Shown: in pieces, positions 1 through 11,120 of the stretch
How the letters are laid out: each line of letters opens with the position of its first letter
Numbering within the stretch: the first letter of the stretch is position 1
Assembly (NCBI GenBank): GCA_030278955.1
Contig: JAOANR010000012.1
Location: 1,453,858 to 1,517,857, forward strand
Reading direction: 5' to 3'
Length of the DNA: 64,000 nucleotides
Source of the DNA: Hygrophila difformis
Lineage: Eukaryota; Streptophyta; Magnoliopsida; Lamiales; Acanthaceae
The notes under the pieces: model-generated
What the model was told of the DNA's origin: nothing
The model's input: only the letters and a program-made list of their open reading frames with translations
Databases searched by the model: none
Program-made: the position numbers and the translations under genes

Positions 1-1
1 C

Positions 2-1999
2 ATTGAAGTTGATCCAGCCAAAGTTTCCATCATTTCCAATCTCCCTCTTCCTAACTCGATCAAATCAGTTAGGAGCTTCTTAGGGCATGCCGGTTTTTAC
101 CGGCGATTCATTAAGGATTTCTCTAAAATTGCCAAGCCGCTCACTAATCTGCTTTGTAAAGAAAATCCTTTCTTAATAAACGAAGCGTGTGTCCAAGCCT
201 TTGACACGCTCAAGAAGATGTTGGTTTCTGCACCGATAGTGCAACCACCCGATTGGTCACTGCCTTTCGAGGTAATGTGCGATGCTAGTGGTCTCGCCGT
301 AGGTGCAGTTCTTGGACAACATAAGGAGGGGAGACACTGCGTAATTCATTACGCAAGTCATGCCCTGAATGAAGCCCAAGTTAACTACACCACAACGGAG
401 AAAGAGATGTATGCTGTAGTCTTTGCGTTTGACAAGTTCAGACAGTATCTGATAGGTACGAAGACCATAGTATACACCGATCATACAGCATTGAGATACT
501 TGTTTAGCAAACAAGATGCAAAACCTCGATTAATCAGGTGGGTACTTCTGTTGCAAGAATTTGACATCATAATAAAAGATAGGCGAGGTCGAGATAACGG
601 TGCTGCTGACCACTTATCTCGATTAGATAATGATAAAAAGGAAAAAGCCGTCAATGAAGATTTCCCGGACGAACAGTTGTTCGCGTTGCATCTGCATAAT
701 CAAGCTTGTCCATGGTTTTCCGACATCGCTAACTTCTTGGCATGCGGAATAACCCCCCAGTTTTCGAACTATCAGCAGAGGAATAAGTTCAAACGAGATG
801 TATTAAGTTACTTCTGGGAAGAACCTTATCTCTTCAAACACTGCCCTGATTTAATAATCAGGCGATGTGTGACTGAGCATGAAGCTTATCAAATTGTCAG
901 AAAATGCCATGAATCAGAATATGGAGGTCACCATGGTCCCGCTCGAACGGCCCACAAGGTCCTCGAATGTGGATTTTATTGGCCTCGCATCTATGAGGAT
1001 TGCAGGACATTTGTTAAGGGCTGTGACAGATGCCAAAGATTAGGAAACATTTCCAAGAGGGATGAGATGCCTCAAAAGGGGATTCTCACACTTGAGATCT
1101 TTGATGTATGGGGCATTGACTTCATGGGACCGTTTCCACCATCTGGTGGAAACTACTATATCTTGGTAGCTGTCGATTACGTATCCAAATGGGTCGAGGC
1201 TGTCGCATTACCGACCAATGATGGTAGCCAAGTCATCAAGTTCCTCAAGAACAACATTTTCAGTCGATTTGGCGTACCTAGGGTGGTGATATCTGATGGA
1301 GGAACACACTTTATTAATAAAGGTTTTGAAACTTTAATGAGTAAAAATGGGATCCTCCATAAGATAGGCACGCCTTACCATCCTCAGACTAGTGGTCAAG
1401 TCGAAGTATCCAATCGCGAAATCAAACACATACTCGAAGCCACTGTCGGGATAACCCGTAAGGATTGGGCACGTAAGCTCAATGATGCTCTATGGGCATA
1501 CCGCACAGCATATAAGACTCCCATCGGGATGTCTCCATATAGGCTGGTCTTCGGAAAAGCCTGTCATTTACCCGTAGAGCTAGAGCATAAAGCTTACTGG
1601 GCCGTTAAAACGCTTAACTTTGATCCGAAAGTTGCTCAGAGCAAACGTAAGTTGGACCTCAATGAAATTGAGGAAATACGAGCGCAAGCTTATGAAAGCT
1701 CTCGAATTTACAAGGAGCGGACCCAGAAGTTGCACGATCGCCGGATCAAACCTAAGTATTTTTATGTTGGTCAACATGTGTTATTGTTCAATACTAGGTT
1801 GAAGCTGTTCCCCGGAAAGCTCAAATCTAGATGGGAAGGACCACATGAAGTACTAGAGGTGTTCAAAAATGGAGCTGTCAGGATTCGAACTGGCAGGGGC
1901 GATATAGTGGTGAATGGACAACGATTAAAAGAGTACCTTGGACAGTTCGATCCGGAGAAAGAAAGCCAAGCAGTGGCAGACCCGGCTTACACTCAATAA
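2..1999 (+). CDS. pol: Partial gypsy pol: RT C-terminus, RNase H, integrase
   Basis: Open in one frame from base 2 to the stop at 1997-1999; the true start is off the left edge. The first 70 codons are the RT connection ([12 protein letters not shown]). RNase H follows: DASG near 280, TEKEMYAV near 400, TDHTALRYL near 480. The integrase zinc region (HHCC pattern) spans about 905-1040. The core has Asp at 1118, Asp at 1295 and Glu at 1403, which is D-35-E spacing, so the catalytic triad is intact. The tail carries [16 protein letters not shown], typical of Athila-type integrases. The polyprotein would act in virus-like particles to reverse-transcribe and integrate the element. No frameshift or stop is seen, so the copy looks young or preserved in this part. 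Confidence 0.9.
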   Translation: MEVDPAKVSIISNLPLPNSIKSVRSFLGHAGFYRRFIKDFSKIAKPLTNLLCKENPFLINEACVQAFDTLKKMLVSAPIVQPPDWSLPFEVMCDASGLAVGAVLGQHKEGRHCVIHYASHALNEAQVNYTTTEKEMYAVVFAFDKFRQYLIGTKTIVYTDHTALRYLFSKQDAKPRLIRWVLLLQEFDIIIKDRRGRDNGAADHLSRLDNDKKEKAVNEDFPDEQLFALHLHNQACPWFSDIANFLACGITPQFSNYQQRNKFKRDVLSYFWEEPYLFKHCPDLIIRRCVTEHEAYQIVRKCHESEYGGHHGPARTAHKVLECGFYWPRIYEDCRTFVKGCDRCQRLGNISKRDEMPQKGILTLEIFDVWGIDFMGPFPPSGGNYYILVAVDYVSKWVEAVALPTNDGSQVIKFLKNNIFSRFGVPRVVISDGGTHFINKGFETLMSKNGILHKIGTPYHPQTSGQVEVSNREIKHILEATVGITRKDWARKLNDALWAYRTAYKTPIGMSPYRLVFGKACHLPVELEHKAYWAVKTLNFDPKVAQSKRKLDLNEIEEIRAQAYESSRIYKERTQKLHDRRIKPKYFYVGQHVLLFNTRLKLFPGKLKSRWEGPHEVLEVFKNGAVRIRTGRGDIVVNGQRLKEYLGQFDPEKESQAVADPAYTQ

Positions 2000-2096
2000 G
2001 AAACAGCATTTAAAAATACAAAAATTTCAGTTTATATATATAGTATATATTTACAGTATTTATTTCATGGCAAGAAAGTACCCAAAGATCAATTAA

Positions 2097-2136
2097 ACAT
2101 TTAGAGTACTAAGACTCTAAATGTGAGGATGTTGAT
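2097..2136 (+). repeat. Hairpin + TGTGAGGATGTTGA module, copy 1
   Basis: An 11-bp perfect stem (ACATTTAGAGT at 2097-2107 and its complement at 2114-2124, 6-nt loop) runs directly into TGTGAGGATGTTGA. The same hairpin and tail occur, base for base, in the minus-strand element at 31995-32022. A pyrimidine-rich 3' splice-site-like sequence (ATCTTGCAG) follows about 50 bp downstream, then GGAACCACCAAAAAG, which is also conserved in the minus-strand element. Confidence 0.8.
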
Positions 2137-2480
2137 TTTTGGAGAAAATCTAATGCATTTCATTCATCTATCTTGCAGAAGTTTGGAACCACCAAAAAGA
2201 GGAGCAGACAAGAGTAGCATGGAAAACCAGGTTCTTGGTTGGATTAGTTCTATAAATCTGAGAAAATGTTTTCGGGACTTGAAGAAATTCAATACCCGAA
2301 ATAAAATTCACAGATAAAATGGAACTGACCCAACCTAAGCTTATGCAAGTGGATTATTTAATTTTCAGCCCAGTTGAATTTACTTGGACTAAATTTATTC
2401 AGCCCAAGTCAAATAAAATGGACGCAGGCCCAATATCACACTCGGGCCCAGTCCAAGAAAATTCGAAAATTTAAAATTCT

Positions 2481-2795
2481 TTGTCGCGGAAGGACCTTTG
2501 TCGCGATGTCATGCATCGCGACCAGGCCCTACTCCGCGACAAACCCCCTTTTCCTTCTTAACCCTTCCCCACATCTTGTCGCGATGCACCTTGTCGCGGA
2601 GCATGACTCCGCGACCAAGCCCTGCTCCGCGACATGACCTGCGTTGACCTTGTCTCCATACTGAACTTTGTCGCGGTAGCCTTGTCGCGGAGCATGACTC
2701 CGCGACCAACCTTCAACTCCGCGACCTCTCTAATGTCGCTATGCCTTGTCGCGGAACCTTGTTCCGCGACAAAGTCTCGGATTCCGCGACAAAAG
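2481..2795 (+). repeat. GTCGCGG dyad array upstream of the F-box gene
   Basis: Four 23-nt dyads at 2500-2522, 2593-2615, 2684-2706 and 2748-2770, plus single half-sites (GTCGCGGA or TCCGCGAC) between them. Arms differ between copies but keep pairing: GAG/CTC at 2593 and 2684, ATG/CAT at 2500, AAC/GTT at 2748. The array stops about 10 bp before a TATA box. The same motif family fills the LTRs of this and the related minus-strand element. Confidence 0.9.
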
Positions 2796-2801
2796 TTCAA
2801 G

Positions 2802-2809
2802 TATTTATA
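2802..2809 (+). promoter_or_regulatory. TATA box of the internal F-box gene
   Basis: TATTTATA, followed by a long C/T-rich leader (2811-2950) as in many plant promoters, and an ATG in good context (A at -3, G at +4) at 2959. It lies immediately after the dyad array and about 150 bp before the start codon. Confidence 0.6.
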
Positions 2810-2958
2810 CCCCCCCACCCCCTCCAGTTTCTTTTCACCTTCCTCCTGTCATTTCAACTTCTTTCAGTTTCTTCATCTTCTTTTCCCCCATTTTTCTCTC
2901 ATCCGAACGAACACCACGTGTTCTTCGCACCCTTATCACTCTTTTTCTAAGGGAAACT

Positions 2959-4750
2959 ATGGACCGATTTCATGGACTCCTCCCAAACCTTGGACCCGTG
3001 CCTAGACCTGAGCCAAGGAGGAGAGGGTAAACCCTGTTTTCGCCATGTTCATAGCACCCATTCGGACCCTTTATTTTGTTTTTTATTTTGTTGTGTTCTT
3101 GGTGTGGTGTGGTTAATGTGTGCATTTAACTTTAGATTTTTGGAAGTTTTCAAAGTGCTCTCGGTTATGAGCACCATTTTGAAACGCCTGAAACCCCATT
3201 TTGAAACTGGTAATGGTTTTAAGTTTTTGAAGTTTTAAAACTGGAAAGAACAAACTGATGAACATTTGGGTATTGTTTTGAATATCTTGATGTTGTTGGT
3301 TTGATTGATCCTGATGTGATGTGCACAGTGTTGAGTTGGTGTAATAAAAGAGGTAAGATCTCTTTGGGCACATTTGTCCCCATGTTAGAAATCTCATGGG
3401 AATAAATGTTTGTTTGTTTATGGAAACATAGTACAAACACCCAATGGGAAACTTCCACTTTTAATGAAAGCAACCTTTTAGAAAAAGACAAAAAGAGTTA
3501 TTTTTTTTAATGTTTGACTTGAGTCTTTTGTTCCCAATGGAACACTAGTGTGAGTAAGATAGCAGTATTTTTGTCACCCAACTGCTATCATTTCCAAAAT
3601 CAAAAAATGGGACCACTCACATCCCACCTTTGTTAAATAAAACAAGTCAACCATTTTAAAATTAAAAACAGTGTTTGCAAATTTTTGGATGCTTTAACTG
3701 TCCAAACAGTCCAAGCTATCCAGAAATAGCAGATCCGTTCCGCCACGTCTTCATTGCACATTCCAAAATTCGAGCATTCCATTTCCATCTATCCATCTCA
3801 TTCCACTTCCAACAAGTGTCTCGGACTTGTTTAATAAAACCGAAAACTTTTGGGCCCTATGGCCCATTAAAAAGATTTTAGGCCCAATGGCCAATTTCAT
3901 TTTATTTTATTTTGGGCTCTTTAGCCCATTTAAAACCAAATATTATTTACATATGCTTTAAAATTCAAGTCAGAAATTTAATAATCTCACATCTAGAGCA
4001 AAGCTCTAAATGTGAGGATGTTGGTTTCTGAACTTGAATAATTTCTGAATTTATATAAAAATTGGATTCATCACTTCTTATCTTTTCAGGGGTAATCCTC
4101 CCATTCCAGACCCTGCTCCAGAGGGAACCAAGTTGTTGGACTTGCCGGTCGAACTCCTTGGTGAAATTCTCTCCCGGATAGGAGAGGATGAAATCAAGGG
4201 GGTGTTTACTGCACAACGAGTATGCAAGAAGTTCAGAGATGCTGGAAACCTTGCCATCGTGTACAAGCGATGCGAGGTTATCACCTCCACGGTGAAGAGA
4301 TGGCAAGAAAGGATCCGTCGGCAGAAGGAGAGATTCCTGCGAATATGCACAGCTGCAGGAAACTTCAACCTTCAGCTCATTCCAGCACTCAGGGCATTTG
4401 CAGAGGGGAATGAGGAGCGTGCTTGTGAACTGCTACGCCCGGGACTTGAGGACAACCATAAGACATCAATCTTCACCCGCGGATTGATGCTTATGAGTAA
4501 GACAGACGAAAGCCAAGTTGAGCAGGGAATCAGAATGATCGACAGGATGGTGACAGATCGATCAGTTTTTCGGTATACGTCCCTCAACGTTCTCGCTTGG
4601 ATAACTGACAACCCAGACAACCCACAACTGTGGGCAGGCCAAGGAGTCAGAGTCTATTGCCCAGGATGGCATGCACCTCTGAGAAACCGCGATTGGTGCC
4701 TGCGTTGTGAGCTTTCCAGCTGTGTCCTCTGGCTCCGATACATGCCCTGA
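2959..4750 (+). CDS. F-box protein gene carried by the retrotransposon (two exons)
   Basis: Proposed exons are 2959-3026 and 4090-4750. The donor is AGG|GTAAAC and the acceptor is CTTTTCAG|GGG. Exon 1 leaves two bases of a codon and exon 2 supplies the third, giving 729 nt (242 residues plus stop) with no internal stop. Exon 2 alone has no early ATG, which supports the splice. Residues about 40-78 read as an F-box (LDLPVELLGEILSR, later VCKKFRD). The middle resembles the Sel1-like part of plant F-box proteins of the At2g35280 type. The C-terminus has Cys 213, 226, 229 and 234, possibly metal binding. F-box proteins bind SKP1 and choose targets for SCF ubiquitin ligases. It lies where Athila elements usually carry env. 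Capture from a host gene is inferred. Splicing and expression are not shown. Confidence 0.75.
3989..4026 (+). repeat. Hairpin + TGTGAGGATGTTG module, copy 2 (inside the F-box intron)
   Basis: Stem ACATCTAGAGC (3989-3999) with GCTCTAAATGT (4003-4013), one mismatch, followed by TGTGAGGATGTTGG. It lies 76 bp before the F-box exon-2 acceptor, the same arrangement as copy 1: hairpin, conserved tail, then a 3' splice site. Confidence 0.75.
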
Positions 4751-6411
4751 AGAAAGAAGGACGAATTTTAGTCCCACTTTACTCTGCTTTGTTTTAATTC
4801 CAGTCTAGTAGTAGTATTTGCAAGAGATTTCCTCCTTTTGTGTGTGCAGGTTTGTATTAACTGCACGAGAATCCCTTGCTTTGGTTGTATTTATTGCTTT
4901 CCTTAAATTGGAACTCAACTTTTGAGACCACTGAACAATTCTTTATTGCTTTCCTTTGAAAAGATGTCTGCACAGTCCGAGATGAATAAGTGACTGTCAG
5001 GCCAAAAATATGCTGTTGACATACTCAGTATGTCAGCAGTGCCTCTTTACTGCTTTCAATTAAATAACCAGCAAAAATATGCATAAACTTGCTCTAAATT
5101 CACGGGTTGAATTTAGGCTTATGATTAAATTTTCAAACTTTTAAATTGGGATAATATAATTGAAGACATGCATGAAATGAATTCCTGAGGTTTTGAGCTA
5201 TAAAAATTTAATGATGCGATCAGCTTATTGGGTAATAAATCTGCATGTTAGAGATTTCGATTGAATAAATTGTTAGAATTAAGCTTGGATTAAATTTGAG
5301 AATATTGTATGACATGAATTAACCCAACCTTGTGAGATTTGAGCCATGAGTCACTTTTACTCATTCATTTTCTTTGATGTGTGAATCATTTTGATTAAAG
5401 GAAACTAGAACTTGCTATTGTGACCGATTCAAGACCATGCCATATTCCCGAAATTGAGCATATGATCGAGGCACCTAGAAAACCCAAAATTTTTGGCCTT
5501 CGTTTGAAATCCAAACCCAAAAATATTTTCCCTTTAGGATTAACCAATTTGAGCCTATAAGCCTAATTTTTCTTTGAAGCCCTCTATATTATTCCTAGCC
5601 TTCTAAAAAGACCAAGAAATTCAAACCCAAGTGTGCAAGAATGAATTCTATCAAAAGCATTAAAATTATGATCATCAAAAAAAGTATTAATCGGTATTCC
5701 ATGAACCGATTCAAAAAAAAAAAAAAAAGTTGAATGTCATTCAACACAAATAAATTGCAAATGACAAGCAATTAGACAATAGTCTAATGTCATGCAAAAG
5801 AAAATCAAAAAGAGAGAAACATTGATGATCATAAATTTTAATTAAATATGCCAAGTTACGATAGAACAAATCTTTGCCACTTCTTAGCCCAATAATTTCC
5901 CTTTCCTACCTAATGTTACAACCGTATGCCCCGTTATAACCCTTAAATAAGACCTCGTGATCTCGATTTGAAGAAATGAGCCGGTGGCGAGTTGGTCTGA
6001 TTGCAAGCTTATGGGATAATTTAATTAAATTTGATTTTGAGCGTTCATGATTAAACCCCGATTGAGAGTGAGTGAATTTTCCGATTCTCTTACATGTGAG
6101 GCCTTATCTTATTACACATATTCGTGTCATGCCTTAATTCATATTTTTAATCTTTGCATCTTTCAAACATGATGTTCATGAAGGATTGATAATAATGTTT
6201 TATTTGTAGGCCCGATGTAGTGAGCAAGTATCATTTCATTAAACACTGCAATCAAGGGAATTTAACACTTGTAGTTTTTGATTGTCTCATCCCAATCTAA
6301 AAAGAATGATATTTTTGAAGCCACGAAAATGAATTGAATATGTAGAGTCCGTGTTCTTACGAACATTGACTCTGACTGCTCGGGGACGATCAGTATTAAA
6401 TGTGAGGATGT
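4751..6411 (+). other. Non-coding 3' region of the Athila-like element
   Basis: AT-rich with no credible reading frame. From about 5100 to 6400 it matches, in reverse complement, 29300-30640 of the minus-strand element, so it is shared 3' untranslated sequence. It ends with TATTAAATGTGAGGATGT directly before the LTR; this is the likely plus-strand primer region although it is a poor purine tract. A short hairpin (GAGTC...GACTC, about 6346-6373) lies just upstream. Confidence 0.75.
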
Positions 6412-6718
6412 TGATAATGGCCAAAAATGACCATTATTTTCAATCCATTTCCGTGTCTTAAACGGGCATTTGATCGCATTCCGGTCTTACATTAAGTAAG
6501 AAAGCAGTCGAATTGGACTGATTTATGCATAATTGTAAAAATAATAAGCTGGTGTGAAAAAGACATAAATATGTAATTTTATTACATATTTATGTTAGAA
6601 AAATCCAAAAACATGAAAAAAAAGAAAAGGAAACAAAAAGATGGGAAAAAGATAGAAAAGCCCACAAAAAGAATATTTTCGGCCCATCTGGCCCAATCCA
6701 GCAGGCCCAGGAAGACCT

Positions 6719-6960
6719 TTGTCGCGGAAGCCCTTGGCGCGATGCAGTGTTCCGCGACAAAGGCATGTTCCGCGACCAACTGGCCCCAAATGCAGAGGAG
6801 ACCAGCCAAGCCCCTGGCGCGATGACCTTTGTCGCGATGGCATGTTCCGCGACAAAGGCATGTTCCGCGACCAAGATGCACAAATAGAGACACAAGACCC
6901 AGTCGAGAAGCCTTGCCACATGCAGTGTGTTCCGCGACCAACTTGATGTTCCGAGACAAA
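6719..6960 (+). repeat. U3 dyad cluster upstream of the LTR TATA box
   Basis: Repeated half-sites of the GTCGCGGA/TCCGCGAC family, some arranged as imperfect inverted pairs (for example around 6719-6760 and 6831-6860). The last half-site is about 75 bp before the TATA box. TGGGC/GCCCA words between (6990-7020) resemble plant site-II promoter elements. Confidence 0.75.
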
Positions 6961-7031
6961 GCTGTGATGTGTGTGATGTCTTAAGACACAATGGGCTAGA
7001 ATCAAGGCCCATGGGCTTAGGGTTACACTTC

Positions 7032-7039
7032 TATAAATA
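7032..7039 (+). promoter_or_regulatory. LTR TATA box (Athila-like element)
   Basis: TATAAATA in the context CTTCTATAAATATGAGG, 620 bp into the LTR. The minus-strand relative has a TATA box in the same setting (27367-27377). Confidence 0.75.
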
Positions 7040-7689
7040 TGAGGTGTCTCCCATGAGCTTAGGGTTGGAAGGTTGGAATTTTGTTAGAAATTCTTGAAGG
7101 CAAGCAGTAGGAGTTCTCTCTTAGGTAGAGTAGTTTAGGTTTATTTTCATGTATTATTTAATTCTTGCCCTTAGTTTTAGCTTAGTTTAGTGTTTTACTG
7201 TTCACAGTGCTTAGATAGCCATTTTTACACTATGTTTTGGTTTCTAAACTCTTGTTTTAGGGTTTGTAATACCCAAATCATGGGTATTAACAACACCTCT
7301 TCAATAATATGGGAAAACATTCATCATTTGTGTCCCAAATCATGAAATGGGTCTCACACCCCATGGATTTATGCTTTCTTTTTCATTTTGGGGTCATTTG
7401 ACCCTCATTTTGTTATTTTTATGTTTACTGTTGGCATATTATGGATAATGTTGTGTGGATGTGTGATCAAACCCTAGATTAGGACTCATGCTTTATTTTA
7501 ATATTCTGCCCTTCCTTGTTATTTTTGTTTAAGCATGTTCTTCTTTATTTTGAATGTTTCTTGCTTATTTTTAGCTTAGAATAGCTTTTTGATCTGAAAT
7601 AGGGTGAGATCACGCTGTTTGCATGCCACTGTTCATTTCTGCTTTTTCTGACTTTTGTCCTGAACCACCTTGGGCGCCAACCGCCTTCT

Positions 7690-8215
7690 GGCGCGGAACC
7701 ACGTTCCGCGACAAAATGGCTGTTCCGCGACCAAGGTGTTTCAAGACACTTGTCTCCATATTTAAAACCCTTTGTCGCGGAATACCTTGTCGCGGAGCCA
7801 CGTTCCGCGACAAAACTGTCCATGCATAGCGACAAAGGAGCCAAATTCTTGCATTTTGTCTTCATGGCTTCTTGTCGCGGAATCATTTTGTCGCGGAGCC
7901 ACGTTCCGCGACAAAATCCCATTCCGAGACAGAAAAATTATGCCATGATCCTTGATCTTTGAACACCTTGTCGCGGAACACCTTGTCGCGGAACCACGTT
8001 CCGCGACAAAATTTCCATGCATAGCGACAAGGGTTCAAATGCCTTAGAATTTTCTGAAAACACTTCGTCGCGATGTCACCCTTGTCGCGGAACCACGTTC
8101 CGCGACAAAATCTTGCGTAGCGACAAAGAGGCGTTATGCTGCCAAAAATTCTAAAAACTTGTCGGGATGTCCATGTCGCGGATCTCGGTCCGCGACAAAA
8201 TTTATGATATCGCGA
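7690..8215 (+). repeat. Periodic dyad array, about 97-bp unit
   Basis: Dyad cores at 7690-7712, 7789-7811, 7890-7912, 7985-8007, 8084-8106 and 8175-8196, spaced 99, 101, 95, 99 and 91 bp. The usual core is a 10-bp stem GTCGCGGAAC, loop CAC, and the complementary arm. Each unit also has one half-site before the core and one after (TAGCGACAA), with an AT-rich spacer. Confidence 0.95.
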
Positions 8216-11120
8216 CAAGGGTTCCTCTCCCTCTATTTAGTTTCAAACAAATTTCATTCTCTCCCTATTTTATATTGCAACACTCACATCATAGCCCCAC
8301 GGGTTAGGATGTAACATTCTGGAATTGCAATATAGGGTGTTATGCTGCCCAAATTTTGATTCTCCATTTGCATCACTTAACTGATTGAACCCTTGACTCA
8401 TTAATGATTAAAGATTGAGATTAGCAATAATCAAACTTCAATAATCATCTTGACTAAAGGACCTTTGTTCAATTGCCATTAAAACATTCTTGTATAAACA
8501 AAATCCTGATGGCTTAAACAGATAATCTGGACTGTAATTAATTATGGTAGGAAGGATTATTTAAGACCATCAATTGTGGACTCAATCCACAACCTTGCAT
8601 GAGAAACCAATGTCTCTCATACAAGGGATCTTCTTTTATTTCTTATTTATTTTGTCTTTGTGTGTTGTGTGGAACCATTAGTAAAGAATACATCAGACTA
8701 ATGTTGGCGGGTATTCCCTCATGGATAACTAGCTCGTATTCTGGGTATTAGTTACTAATTGTTATTCTGCATGGTCTGGATGATTGTCAGTGGAAGCCTT
8801 GGCAGTTCGCCTATCCGGGGTTATAATAGCTGCTCGGCTGACTCCCATTCAGATACAGTTTTATTTTTATTATCTTAATTTCCAAACCTGAATCCCAATC
8901 CGTACTGGGAGTCAGTTGGCATCAGTCAATGCCAATTGATGATCATTATAGAAGGGAAGCATGTAGGTTTTTATCCGAATTCGCAGACAGTGGAGGCCCA
9001 ACTGGTGTTGACACCACCATTATAGGGTCTAAGCTGTTTAAATTCGCTCCAACCGAGTGATTGGGAAATTGGACAGTAGATGTTTACAGTCCACCTGATT
9101 ACTCTGCCATTACTTTGGTCCCTTGACCACTTCATTCTGTGTTTCACCTTCTGTCTAGACCCGCATCTATATTTTGGGTCAATTAATTTTACACTTCCAT
9201 ATATCTTTATGCATGATAATATTATATAATACTGTGGTCTGTACTTATTTTGGGATCCTTCCCTTGGACAATAGAAGTCTAGATCTTAAACAGATATTGC
9301 TTTATAAATTTCCAACAAAAACTTCTTTATAAAATCCGGATCTGAGTAAGGGATAAATTCTTCAGTTATGACTAATTCATATTCTATCAAGGGTTATATT
9401 TTGGGAATTAAGAAGCAGATTCAGCGATTAGGTCTCGCCTAGACTGAAAGGGTCTGTGTTTTAACTGAGAGTCTAGTACCTGACAGGGAATGATTTTCAA
9501 ATCCATTATTTTCCAAAATTGCTGGTTGATGGAAATGTAAGATTAAGTGCTACACCGAGATGGGGTCCACTTGGATTCAAATACAGTGTAGTAAATAATC
9601 TTAGAGAAACATCATCCAGGCCTTGATTATTTTCCAAGATAGGGTTGAGTTTTCTTTCAACCGCTATCTTCTTCTGCCAAAGCCTACTTTTGAGTCCTGA
9701 GTGAGTGCATCCGGAACGAACTAATTTATTAGTTCGTTTCATTAGTTTGTATCTCATAATCACCCGGAAGGAAGTGAACACATCAGTGGTCCACTGAGGG
9801 CCGGGAATTCTTGATCCATACTCCTTCATTCTGATGGGGAGCTGTCTTTTACTACCAGGGTCAGATTTTCAAAACCTCCGAGTGATAGGTTTTAAATGCT
9901 TTCTTTACCGCTTTCTTTTAATCGCTTTCATTAGAGGTCACTCGGTTGTATTGAGAGTTGTGTAACTGCTACTAGGATTGACAGTTAAGGGATAGTTTAG
10001 GGCTGAATTCAAATCTTTGGGTGTGACATGGGAGAATGATAGTGGTACTTGGCATTTCAATAAATGATGTGTCGGGTGTTGCTTTTCCACCACAGATGAA
10101 GTAACAAACCCAGGCCAGGGCAGTTATGAATCTGTGGTATCTTAGAATTTGCGGTCTTAAGAACATGTAAACTCATATTGCAAGTACCTGTCTGTTAAAG
10201 GGAAAGCCTTATTGAGAGCATGAGAATTAGCTATCTGAAAGAATTATCCCAAACAAAGATCTGCGTATGAAAATGGAAGTTTAACATTGCTGTATCTCAC
10301 TCTTGTCCAATTTTCATTCTTTCCTTCCTGTCCTTTCTGTCTACATTGTGACTCAACTTCACGGTTGGCACAATGCACCTTTTCCCTGCTTTCGTAGATA
10401 ATGTTTACCGCATTCCTAGAATAATTCTTATCCGCTTTCTAGAGTAGATTTATTTGCTTTGTAGATTAATTTAACTGCTTTCTAGATCTAATTTACATTC
10501 ATGTCAGTAGTTATTAATCACCTTTCAAACCTATTGAGCAATACGAATGGAAAATCTAGTAAAACGACGTGGGACCTGCTTCTATCGCACATCCTCCAGT
10601 GAACGATCCGGTCTTACTATAAATTACTGCAATTTTTGACACCGTGCGCTTTCGGGCCACAGTTTCTTAAACACGAGCAACAAAAACATGACTACTTATA
10701 AATGTATCCCTAATCACAACTCCGCTATCATAAATTGGTTTCATTAAATAAAATCTAAACCAGGACTATGATTTTTCGGAAAATACTCATGTAGTGAGAA
10801 CTTGCCAAAAGTTTCATGGCAGGAACTCTCATGGCAAGAATTGATGAGAAGTATCATGGCATACTTGCCGGGGATCCTCAGTGTGACAGGCTGAAGGTCA
10901 ACCTATCCCGGCTATGCCATGAGATTTGTCAACATTTCATGACAGGGAGGACCACAGCGCCATTTGAAATCAAAGCACCACACTTGAGTAATAAAAAGAC
11001 TAATAATCTTGATATATCCCTAAACCCTTTCCCGTGAATCATAACGCTTTTCATTTAATAAATCTAACCTGGTATAATTTTAGCAAAAGCTCGTGTGGAC
11101 GGAAATTGTCAAAAGTTTCA

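Larger units (their letters stand above)
1..11120 (+). mobile_element. Athila-like Ty3/gypsy retrotransposon, 3' part
   Basis: This is the right-hand part of a plus-strand LTR retrotransposon; its 5' LTR, gag, protease and most of RT lie left of the window. Order seen: RT end, RNase H, integrase (2-1999), hairpin module, dyad array, F-box gene, non-coding 3' region, then a 4.7-kb 3' LTR ending CA at 11120. The next base opens in frame into the gag of a Tat-clade element, so this element is inserted in that gag. The integrase tail resembles the Athila/Calypso group (motif [16 protein letters not shown]). The related minus-strand element at 23385-38070 has a tRNA-Asp primer site, which fits that group. 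The target duplication cannot be checked because the other end is outside. Confidence 0.85.
6412..11120 (+). repeat. 3' LTR of the Athila-like element (4.7 kb)
   Basis: Starts TGATAATGGCC and ends GTCAAAAGTTTCA; both ends match the LTR ends of the minus-strand element (29297 and 23385 in reverse). U3 holds dyads (6719-6960) and a TATA box at 7032, so R plus U5 would be about 4 kb. Other contents: a second dyad array (7690-8196), an imperfect palindrome around AACGAACTAAT (about 9715-9740), degenerate 20-25-bp repeats with GCTTTCTAGA and TTTACCGCTTTC words (10390-10500), and near-terminal repeats of the LTR end motif (10800-11120). Reading frames inside are by-products of the palindromes. Confidence 0.9.

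Noticed and set aside
7690..8215. CRISPR-like array (palindromic repeats at regular spacing)
   Set aside because: Spacers are related to each other and AT-rich, cores vary, the setting is a plant LTR and there are no cas genes. It is a tandem repeat, not a CRISPR.
6582..8218. Many overlapping ORFs on both strands with SRNVVPRQ, CRGTWFRDK and VAERGSATK-like peptides (also at 2.5, 26, 27.5, 35 and 36 kb)
   Set aside because: They are translations of the palindromic GTCGCGGA repeats in different frames, not genes; frames are random and no start or neighbour supports them.
10816..11120. ORF start of the Tat polyprotein at 11034 and the small ORF at 10816
   Set aside because: Both lie in the LTR of the inserted element; the coding sequence of the Tat element begins at the junction, 11121.
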